Origin: an uncultured Selenomonadales bacterium
GTDB lineage: Bacteria > Bacillota > Negativicutes > DSM-1736 > Dendrosporobacteraceae
Reading direction: 5' to 3'
Assembly (NCBI GenBank): GCA_946407015.1
Contig: CAMJML010000004.1
Location: 124,001 to 188,000 of the forward strand
Length of the DNA: 64,000 nt
Shown: positions 55,056 through 61,861 of the stretch, piece after piece
Layout of the letters: every line of letters begins with the position of its first letter
How positions within the stretch are numbered: the first letter of the stretch is position 1
The notes under the pieces: generated by a model
Seen by the model: only the letters and a program-made list of their open reading frames with translations
Told to the model about the DNA's origin: nothing
Databases searched by the model: none
Made by a program: the position numbers and the translations under genes

Positions 55056-55901
55056 CTATCCGTCATTTTTGGCTTTTAACGTATACTTTTCCATCAGCAG
55101 ACAGAGCGTTAGTGTCAAGGCATACAGCAGCAGCGTGTAGCCAAGCTTCCAATCCTCCTGGATAATCAGGATATTTTGGCTGGCCAGGTAAATTTGCCCG
55201 GTCATAGAGAGGATATAAGGGACCAGGTTCCCAACCCATGTTTTACGGGATAAAAAGAACAGGATGATCAGGGTTTCCAGGAGCTGGTACAGGAGAATAA
55301 AGATAACACTGGCACGAACCGTGTCACAGGGCAATCCGAAGGCGTAATATTGCTTGCCGTACAAGAGCAATAAGGGAGTGGGCAGATGGAGGATGACAAA
55401 GGAGGCCAGGTACAAACTAATGAAACGTACCGTTCCATACCGCTTTCTGTTCATGAGTGGAAACCATAATTTTAACAGGACGAGGTAAAAACAAATGGCC
55501 AGTGCAGTCATGAAATAACGCCACCAGTGATGCTCGTACAGGTCCATTCGGAGAAAGAGAACCTCCAGTACCAGAAAACCAGCCGTGATGACAAGAATAC
55601 CCCGGAATTTTAAACGATATCCTGCTACCAGTAAAGCAGTACCAGGCCACAAGGTTGAGTTCAAAATCAGATGACCGGTAAGATTCTCGGCCCAAGGATT
55701 CTGAAATAGGCCTGGTTTGTAGGCATAGCTGTCAAACAGGCCGAGAACAATGAATTCTCCTAACCAGGTTATCGCTGTGGACAGCAAATAAAAAATTAAC
55801 CAGGTAGAGGTTTCGGTGATATTCCTTTTTTTATATACTGTTAGTAAAGCGGCGATGATGCCAATCAAAGCCAGGACGTTAAAACAGCCTATTGGTTTCA
55901 T
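55056..55901 (-). CDS. Polytopic membrane protein of unknown function
   Basis: A 281-residue protein with about eight or nine membrane helices spread evenly along the chain and little soluble domain. Aromatic-rich loops (YEHHWWRYF, YGKQYYAFGLP) are notable. I do not recognise a characterised family with certainty; the layout resembles CBO0543-type proteins of spore-forming Firmicutes. Monocistronic; the region upstream to the T-box (about 270 bases) holds no clear signal. Confidence 0.65.
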   Translation of the reverse strand: MKPIGCFNVLALIGIIAALLTVYKKRNITETSTWLIFYLLSTAITWLGEFIVLGLFDSYAYKPGLFQNPWAENLTGHLILNSTLWPGTALLVAGYRLKFRGILVITAGFLVLEVLFLRMDLYEHHWWRYFMTALAICFYLVLLKLWFPLMNRKRYGTVRFISLYLASFVILHLPTPLLLLYGKQYYAFGLPCDTVRASVIFILLYQLLETLIILFFLSRKTWVGNLVPYILSMTGQIYLASQNILIIQEDWKLGYTLLLYALTLTLCLLMEKYTLKAKNDG

Positions 55902-56169
55902 AGGATCTCCCCGTACCAGAATAGCGAATTTATTTTTTTCTGTTCAGTAAATAATTATTCCCCATAGAGCCGGTGATGTGAAAGGTCGGTTGGTTTCCAG
56001 TTCATTTCTTTAAATTTCGAGTGAATCAATAGGCTGCATCTCTAAACAGAGGGAGGCAATCTATTTGGTGAAAAGCGCTTCGGCAAAAAATCATTGACCT
56101 TTACAGGTTGACAATTTAAATTTGGTGAGGTATATTAGGAACAAGCAAATGTTTTACAAAAATTACATA

Positions 56170-56461
56170 CCTTTAAATGTGATGAGGGAGAACGTTGTAT
56201 TTTGAAGCGTTTCAGAGAACCGGTGGGTGGTGCGAACCGGCAACGATAGAAATACAAGAATCACTCCTGAACAGCAAGGCTGAATCGTAAGAAGTAGGCT
56301 ACGCCGGTCTCAGCTCCGCAAGGAGTGCAGTCGTTATTCTGCTAGGGTTGTCGGACCTGATGAGAGATGCAGATATTTTTTATCTGTAAAAAGGGTGGTA
56401 CCGCGAGAATCTTGCCTCTTGCCCCTTTAAGTCTATTGACTTGAAGGGCAAGAGGCTTTTT
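56170..56461 (+). ncRNA. T-box leader, predicted isoleucine-specific
   Basis: The T-box AGGGTGGTACCGCG is at 56392-56405, followed by a terminator stem GCCTCTTGCCC (56414-56424) with GGGCAAGAGGC (56446-56456) and TTTTTG. Stem I starts at GATGAGGGAG, includes the AGAGA motif (56214-56218) and CCGG/CCGG apical pairs. The specifier-loop bases before CTCCT read GA-ATC-A (codon 56260-56262). ATC followed by A fits the usual purine rule. The T-box UGGU pairs with a tRNA whose discriminator is A, as in tRNA-Ile. A serine reading (UCA) would need a G73 tRNA and UGGC. It should raise expression of the next two genes when Ile-tRNA is uncharged. Confidence 0.92.
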
Positions 56462-56493
56462 GATTTTCAAAAAATGTTTAGGAGGATGCGAGT

Positions 56494-57456
56494 ATGAAAT
56501 TTTTGGAGAAGTTGGCGCAATTTATTTGCCGGTATATGACGTTGTGGGTGGTTCTCATTTCCGTTGTGGCTTTTTTTTATCCGGCACCGTTTAAACCGGT
56601 CGGAAAGTATATTTCCTATATGCTTGGCGTTATTATGCTGGGAATGGGGCTGACCATGTCCTTGGAAGATTTCCGGCTCATTCTGACCCGGCCTAAAGAT
56701 GTCTTCTACGGGGTATTTTTCCGTTATCTCATTATGCCGTTAGTCGGCTTTGGTGTGGCTAAAATGCTGGGCTTGTCGCCTGCGCTGGCAGCCGGCATGG
56801 TTCTTTTGGGAGCTTGCCCAAGCGGCACCGGCTCCAACGTCATGACCTATATTGCCAAGGGGGACACCGCTCTGTCGGTTACAGTATCCAGTGTGAATAC
56901 CATTCTGGCCCCGGTGCTGACCACCTATATCTTTTCTTTCCTGGCTGGTACCATGATCCCCATTGATATTAGTGCGTTGCTGCTGGATATTGTTAAAATT
57001 GTGCTCATTCCGGTCAGCGCAGGGGTTGCCCTGCACTCGGCTGCACCAAAATTGGTAGAGAAACTGACGAAAGTGGTTCCGGCCGTATCGGTTGTTTTTA
57101 TTATCACCATTATGTCTTCGGTTGTGGCGTTGAATGCCGCCAAGATGGCTACTATGGCACTGGTCTTGTGCCTGGCTGTCGCGATTCACAATATCGCCGG
57201 TTTGGTACTCGGCTATTATGCCGGTAAATCGGTAGGCATGTCCGAGAAAAAATCACGGGCTGTGACCTTCGAAATCGGTATGGAAAACTCCGGTCTGGCC
57301 GTGGCGCTGGCATTAGCCCATTTAGACCCAATGGCCGCTTTACCGGCTGCGGTCATGACGGTTTGGGAATATATGACAGGCAGTATGCTGGCCAGTTATT
57401 GGGGGAATAAAACCATTGTAGAGGAACAAACCCAGGAAACTGAAGTGTTGGCTTAA
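56494..57456 (+). CDS. Bile-acid:sodium symporter (BASS) family transporter
   Basis: A 320-residue membrane protein of about nine or ten helices. Signature segments are MLGVIMLGMGLTMSLEDFRL, GACPSGTGSNVMTYIAKGD with the crossed-helix sodium motif, and EIGMENSGLAVALALAH. BASS proteins carry bile acids, but bacterial and plastid members carry pyruvate, 2-oxoacids and pantoate precursors. It is directly behind the T-box leader and 39 bases before the LarA-type gene, so it likely imports a hydroxy- or oxo-acid related to isoleucine supply (inference). Confidence 0.88.
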   Translation: MKFLEKLAQFICRYMTLWVVLISVVAFFYPAPFKPVGKYISYMLGVIMLGMGLTMSLEDFRLILTRPKDVFYGVFFRYLIMPLVGFGVAKMLGLSPALAAGMVLLGACPSGTGSNVMTYIAKGDTALSVTVSSVNTILAPVLTTYIFSFLAGTMIPIDISALLLDIVKIVLIPVSAGVALHSAAPKLVEKLTKVVPAVSVVFIITIMSSVVALNAAKMATMALVLCLAVAIHNIAGLVLGYYAGKSVGMSEKKSRAVTFEIGMENSGLAVALALAHLDPMAALPAAVMTVWEYMTGSMLASYWGNKTIVEEQTQETEVLA

Positions 57457-57495
57457 CACAACAGCATTATTTTTTCCAAAGGAGAACGGTTCGAC

Positions 57496-58791
57496 ATGAA
57501 CAAAGAGATCGCCTTACGATATGGTACCGAAACAATGGTACTGAACGTGGAAAGTGAAAACATTTTGCAGATCATTGAGAGCAACCCGGTTACTTTTGAA
57601 AAGACCGAAGCCGAAATCATCGAGGATGCCCTTGCACATCCGATTGCCAGTGCACGGCTTCGCGAATTGGTTCATCCCGGTGAGCGGGTTTGTATCGTGA
57701 TTCCGGATATTACCCGGGCATGGCAGAAAACCAGTCTTTATTTGCCAAGACTGATCGCCGAATTGCAGCAAGGCGGAGTTCAAGATCAGGATATCGTCTT
57801 TATTTGCGCGCTGGGAACGCACCGCCGCCAAACACCGGAAGAGCACCGGCTGCTGTTGGGGCCTGAACTGGCCGACCGCTTTACTGTGCTGGATCATGAT
57901 TGCTATGACAAGAATCAACTGGTCTATCTCGGTCAAACCACCTATGGAACGCCGGTATGGGTGAATAAAACCGCCATGGACTGCGACCATATTGTGTTGA
58001 CCGGCGGTATTGTCTATCATTTTCTGGCCGGCTGGGCCGGAGGCAGGAAATATGTGCTTCCGGGAATTTCTTCCTATGAGACGGTCATGGCCAATCACAG
58101 CCTGTCCCTCAATCCGGTACGGGGTAAGGGGCCTCATCCGGACGTGCGTTCCGGCAATGTAGCCAACAATCTTCTTCATCTGGATATGCTTGAGGCGGCC
58201 AGTTTTGTCAGACCTACTTTCATCTTTAATGTGGTGATTGCCGAAAACCGGATTGCCGGGGCAGTGGCCGGTCATTATCTGGCTGCTCATGAGCAGGGGC
58301 GGGCTATGGTGGACGCCATTGATGGTGTGACAATTCGCGAAAAAGCTGATTTGGTTATTGCTTCGGCAGGGGGAAGTCCCAAGGATGTCAACTTGTATCA
58401 GTCTATTAAAACGCTGATTAATGCACGGGAAGCTGCCAAACCGGGCGGGAGCATTGTCATCCTGGCTGAATGTCCTGAAGGATTAGGGGGCAATGCCGAA
58501 GTCCAGGATATGATTTTAAACTATGATACGGTTTTGGAGCGGGAAGATGCACTGCGGGCCGATTACAGCATTTCAAAATATGTGGGCTATTATTTCTGTG
58601 AAACAGCGGAGAAGTACAATTTAATTCTGGTTTCTTCCCTGGAGCCTGATTTATTGAAAAAAGCCAATATCAAAATTGTGAAAACACTGGCAGACGCGAT
58701 GCAACTGGTTGGTGCTGAACAGCTTGCAGCCATGAAGGTTCATGTTATGCCGCAGGCTGCCAACACCTTGCCACGGGTAACAGGAGCGTAA
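57496..58791 (+). CDS. LarA-family nickel-pincer racemase/epimerase
   Basis: A 431-residue protein of the LarA (lactate racemase, DUF2088) family. ICALGTHRRQTPEEH carries the first catalytic His, and YHFLAGWAGGRKYVLPG holds the second His and the Lys that binds the nickel-pincer nucleotide. RLRELVHPGERVCIVIPDIT is the family N-terminal nucleotide-binding region. LarB/C/E maturation genes are not in the window. Homologues racemise lactate, malate, 2-hydroxyglutarate and other 2-hydroxyacids. T-box control points to a 2-hydroxyacid related to isoleucine rather than lactate (inference). Confidence 0.88.
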   Translation: MNKEIALRYGTETMVLNVESENILQIIESNPVTFEKTEAEIIEDALAHPIASARLRELVHPGERVCIVIPDITRAWQKTSLYLPRLIAELQQGGVQDQDIVFICALGTHRRQTPEEHRLLLGPELADRFTVLDHDCYDKNQLVYLGQTTYGTPVWVNKTAMDCDHIVLTGGIVYHFLAGWAGGRKYVLPGISSYETVMANHSLSLNPVRGKGPHPDVRSGNVANNLLHLDMLEAASFVRPTFIFNVVIAENRIAGAVAGHYLAAHEQGRAMVDAIDGVTIREKADLVIASAGGSPKDVNLYQSIKTLINAREAAKPGGSIVILAECPEGLGGNAEVQDMILNYDTVLEREDALRADYSISKYVGYYFCETAEKYNLILVSSLEPDLLKKANIKIVKTLADAMQLVGAEQLAAMKVHVMPQAANTLPRVTGA

Positions 58792-58822
58792 CGGCAACCA
58801 GCCGGCAGGCAAAACAAAAGAG

Positions 58823-58860
58823 AAAGCGGTCCACCTTCTGCAGAGGGTGGACCGCTTTTT
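58823..58860. terminator. Terminator between LarA-type gene and nitroreductase
   Basis: AAAGCGGTCCACC (58823-58835) pairs with GGTGGACCGCTTTTT (58846-58860); loop TTCTGCAGAG. Serves both convergent genes. Confidence 0.9.
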
Positions 58861-58863
58861 GAA

Positions 58864-59388
58864 TTAAACGGGGAAGTTATTATAGAAAACAGTATGGCTT
58901 AGTTCGTGACGCCTGTCATGATTGGCATGAGGCCGGGAATCGTCAGCCGGATAGCCGATCGGCAGCAGGGCAACCGGAATGATATTGGCCGGGATAGCGA
59001 AGGCCTGCCGCAAAGGCTCTGGATTGAAATGTCCAACCCAGGTGGTTCCCAGACCCAGGCTGGCAATTTCCAGCATCATGTGAGTGGTTACAATACTGGC
59101 ATCCACCGTCCCACTGTCATTCTGGTCATAAGACCGCTTCCAGCTTACCGTTTGATCATAGCAGATCAGCAAGGCCAAAGGCGCGTGAAAATGGTATGGG
59201 GTGCAGTTTTTTAGCTTAGTTAAGTTTTCTTCGGTATTGAGTACAAGAATCCGTTGGGGTTGAAAGTTTGCCGCTGTAGGAGAGAGGCGGCCGACCGCTA
59301 AGATCCGTTCCAGTATTTCAGGCTCGACCGGCCGGTTGCTGAACTTTCTCACCGAATAGCGCTGTTTAGCCAATTCTAAAAAATCCAT
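58864..59388 (-). CDS. Nitroreductase family FMN oxidoreductase
   Basis: A 174-residue nitroreductase-like flavoprotein: LAKQRYSVRKFSNRPVE, VGRLSPTAANFQPQR and LGTTWVGHFNPEPLRQAF are the FMN-binding and dimer elements. The short length matches the compact anaerobe class. The physiological substrate is unknown. ATG 59388 has a weak GGAGGT-like site upstream. Monocistronic. Confidence 0.9.
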   Translation of the reverse strand: MDFLELAKQRYSVRKFSNRPVEPEILERILAVGRLSPTAANFQPQRILVLNTEENLTKLKNCTPYHFHAPLALLICYDQTVSWKRSYDQNDSGTVDASIVTTHMMLEIASLGLGTTWVGHFNPEPLRQAFAIPANIIPVALLPIGYPADDSRPHANHDRRHELSHTVFYNNFPV

Positions 59389-59719
59389 GCGAATAACCTC
59401 CAGCTTTTATTGTCTGAGTTTGTTTCTCATCGCTAATTTTATTGTAATCTATTTTTTCTCAGATGAAAGTAGGCACTTTTTAGTAGCCTACTTTCTAAGA
59501 GGGTAGTAGTATCTATCATTGCTGCTCCCGCTATTCGTTTAAATTTCCCTGAGTAACAAAGGCTTTACGGCTTTCTAAAATCTTTAGGAGTCAATTTAAT
59601 GATGTGGCTCCTGGTGCTGATTAAAAGCAATCAAGAAAAATCTAACTCTGTGTAAAAGTAGTATGTTTATACAACAGCGTGTATTCATATTGTTCATGAA
59701 AAATAAAATTGGTAAATAT
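59389..59719. other. Intergenic stretch with an inverted repeat
   Basis: GAAAGTAGGC (59465-59474) and GCCTACTTTC (59486-59495) form a perfect 10-bp inverted repeat about 75 bases upstream of the nitroreductase start, a possible operator or hairpin. Nothing else is recognised in these 330 bases. Confidence 0.5.
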
Positions 59720-59747
59720 AAATCCCTACCTCATTGAGGTAGGGATT
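59720..59747. terminator. Terminator of ppnP
   Basis: AAATCCCTACCTCA (59720-59733) and TGAGGTAGGGATTTTTT, near-perfect stem with almost no loop; T/A runs on both sides. It lies directly after the ppnP stop on the minus strand. Confidence 0.85.
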
Positions 59748-59753
59748 TTTTGC

Positions 59754-60074
59754 TTACATCTTTAAGTAAGAGCAACAGTAATCTGAAAACGTTTTGACAC
59801 GAACTTTAAAGCTGCTATTTTCAGGTACGAGAAAGGATGTACCCGCAGGATAGGTCTTCCATTCGCTTTCACCGGCTATTATAATATCCATTTCACCATT
59901 GATGACTTCCATCAGCTCTTTGTCATTTGTATTAAACTCGTAATCGCCAGCCTGCATAAATCCCAATGTTACTTTATCACCATTTTCTTTAATGACGGTG
60001 CGGCTATTCACTTTACCATCAAAGTACACATTGGCTTTTTCAATAATTGTAGCAGTTTCATATACCCTACTCAT
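59754..60074 (-). CDS. ppnP: Pyrimidine/purine nucleoside phosphorylase PpnP
   Basis: A 106-residue single-cupin protein of the PpnP (YaiE, DUF1255) family. ANVYFDGKVNSRTVIKENGD, TLGFMQAGDYEF, and the C-terminal PAGTSFLVPENSSFKV match the family, which phosphorolyses a wide range of nucleosides. It precedes, on the same strand, the terminator and follows the XRE-cupin regulator gene by about 140 bases. The functional link is unclear. Confidence 0.88.
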   Translation of the reverse strand: MSRVYETATIIEKANVYFDGKVNSRTVIKENGDKVTLGFMQAGDYEFNTNDKELMEVINGEMDIIIAGESEWKTYPAGTSFLVPENSSFKVRVKTFSDYCCSYLKM

Positions 60075-60213
60075 ACTTACCCCTCTTTTTCTTGTTTATT
60101 CATTTAGATGAAATTTTAATTTAATTATATTTACTAAAATGAATAAAATCAAGTAAAAACTAAGTGCGATACTGAAACTGCGGCTTCTACAACTCTGCCA
60201 AGCCATTGCGCTG

Positions 60214-60774
60214 CTACTCTTTCGTATTGGGAAAATGAACCACAACAAATTTGACAATCGAATCAGAGTTATTTCCCCAATTATGTTCGCGGGTGGACAA
60301 AAAATGAACAGTATCTCCTGGATACAGCTTATAGATCATCTCTTCTAAATATAAAGTTAACGTTCCTTCAATGACAAAGATAAATTCTTCGCCTGGATGA
60401 CCATATGAAGATGGAGTCTCGTTTGTTTCAGAAGGCAATAGTTCAACATATTTTGGCGCCATTTGTTTGTCCTTGAAATCTGAGCTCAGCCCAAAATAGA
60501 TGGCCTGATTCAGTGTGCGTATGATCGGTCTCTCATACCTGCGGACGATAAGCGACTCAGCTTCTTCTTCTTGTTCTTCACATTGAAAAAAATAGGAAAT
60601 ATCGACATCTAATATTGAAGCCATGGTATGCAGATGGTCAACATCTATGGTAGTGATACCTCTTTCAAATTGTGATATAAAGCCGGTGGACAGACTAGTC
60701 ATTTCCGCCATTTCCTTTATGGTGATCTTTTTTGCTTTTCGAAGATTTTTGACTTTCGCTCCTAAATTCATCAT
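60214..60774 (-). CDS. XRE-family regulator with cupin domain
   Basis: A 186-residue regulator with an N-terminal helix-turn-helix (KKITIKEMAEMTSLSTGFIS) and a C-terminal cupin sensor (about residues 105-186, GHPGEEFIFVIEGTLTLYLE, LYPGDTVHFLSTREHNWGN). Such proteins often sense small metabolites and control nearby catabolic genes. ATG 60774 follows AGGAG with six-base spacing; ATG 60771 is an alternative. It is divergent from the glycyl-radical operon and a 14-bp inverted repeat lies between them. Confidence 0.9.
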   Translation of the reverse strand: MMNLGAKVKNLRKAKKITIKEMAEMTSLSTGFISQFERGITTIDVDHLHTMASILDVDISYFFQCEEQEEEAESLIVRRYERPIIRTLNQAIYFGLSSDFKDKQMAPKYVELLPSETNETPSSYGHPGEEFIFVIEGTLTLYLEEMIYKLYPGDTVHFLSTREHNWGNNSDSIVKFVVVHFPNTKE

Positions 60775-60844
60775 GTTCAACTCCTGATTAGAACTTAATA
60801 ACAATTGTAAACCAATCTAGTAATGCTTTCAACCGGAGCCGGGT

Positions 60845-60885
60845 AATAAATCAAAACATCAATGTCAATGGTGTTTTGATTTATT
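60845..60885. promoter_or_regulatory. Perfect 14-bp inverted repeat between the XRE regulator and glycyl-radical genes
   Basis: AATAAATCAAAACA (60845-60858) and TGTTTTGATTTATT (60872-60885) separated by 13 bases. It lies between divergent genes, 70 bases from the regulator start and 160 from the activase start. That position favours an operator or attenuator over a terminator. Confidence 0.55.
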
Positions 60886-61045
60886 AAACAGGAATTAGAA
60901 TTTCATGATTTTTTGCGTTAAATGACTCAGGAAATACTGAATGTCATTGAGGTGAAAAAAACAGAAAAAATCGTTGATTTTTTTCAAATGCATGAATATA
61001 ATTAAAAATATAATCATTGAAAATCGGAAGGAGGTGTGCTTCTCC

Positions 61046-61825
61046 ATGCAGACCCCGTATATTTTTAATATTCAAAAGTTTTCTACCCATGATGGTCCGG
61101 GGATCCGCACAACCTTTTTCTTTAAAGGCTGCCCACTTCAGTGTATGTGGTGCCACAATCCTGAAAGTCAAAAATATGAGCCGGAGTACATGGTTGCAAA
61201 AGATGGAAAAAATGAATTGGTTGGCAAACAATATTCAATAAAAGAGCTGGTAAAAAAAGCTCAGTCAGACCAGATATTCTTTGACCGCTCCGGCGGCGGC
61301 GTCACCTTTTCGGGCGGTGAGGTGATGACGCAGGAAATAAGCTATGTAGAAGAATTAGCAAAACAACTTAAGAAAATCGGTATTTCCGTGTTGATTGATA
61401 CCTGCGGAATAGCTCCGGAAAGTAACTTTAAAAAGTTGCTTCCTTACGTGGATGGATTTCTATACGACCTCAAATTTTTAGATTCGCAGCAACACTGTAA
61501 GTTCACGGGCGCGCAAAACCAGTTAGCACTAAAAAATCTTCAACTGATTTCGGACAGCGGTGGCGCAATATATCTGCGGTTGCTCCTCCTGAAACGAATC
61601 AATGACGATGTTCCTGCGATGACAAATATCATTAGTTGGCTCAAAGACAATCACATCAAGATTAAGCGGGTTGATTTGCTTCCTTATCATAATTTTGGAC
61701 GGGATAAATATACAAAATTGGGGAGAATATGCACTCAGAATTTTGAGGCTCCAGAGAAAGAATGCCTGGAGGATTTAAAAAAGCTGCTGGAAGGAGCAGG
61801 CTATTTCGTAAAAATAGGTGGCTAG
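61046..61825 (+). CDS. Glycyl-radical enzyme activating enzyme (radical SAM)
   Basis: A 259-residue radical-SAM activase that installs the glycyl radical on the enzyme encoded next. The 4Fe-4S motif is KGCPLQCMWCHNPES (CX3CX2C). FSTHDGPGIRTTFFFKG and GGGVTFSGGEVMTQ are typical. It lacks the ferredoxin-like insert with two extra clusters found in several other activases (no Cys cluster after CHNPES), so it is of the compact PflA-like kind. ATG 61046 follows GGAAGGAGGTG. It precedes its target by 36 bases. Confidence 0.93.
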   Translation: MQTPYIFNIQKFSTHDGPGIRTTFFFKGCPLQCMWCHNPESQKYEPEYMVAKDGKNELVGKQYSIKELVKKAQSDQIFFDRSGGGVTFSGGEVMTQEISYVEELAKQLKKIGISVLIDTCGIAPESNFKKLLPYVDGFLYDLKFLDSQQHCKFTGAQNQLALKNLQLISDSGGAIYLRLLLLKRINDDVPAMTNIISWLKDNHIKIKRVDLLPYHNFGRDKYTKLGRICTQNFEAPEKECLEDLKKLLEGAGYFVKIGG

Positions 61826-61861
61826 GCTTTTAACTATAAAAAATATAAAGAAGTGAGAGTA

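Noticed and set aside
56170..56461. Serine-specific reading of the T-box (specifier TCA)
   Set aside because: The shift by one base would place the codon directly against the lower stem without the usual following purine, and the UGGU acceptor matches an A73 tRNA (Ile), not G73 (Ser).
57514..58290. Minus-strand open frame of 258 codons inside the LarA-type gene
   Set aside because: Long but antisense to conserved catalytic motifs on the plus strand, with no family resemblance and no start signals.
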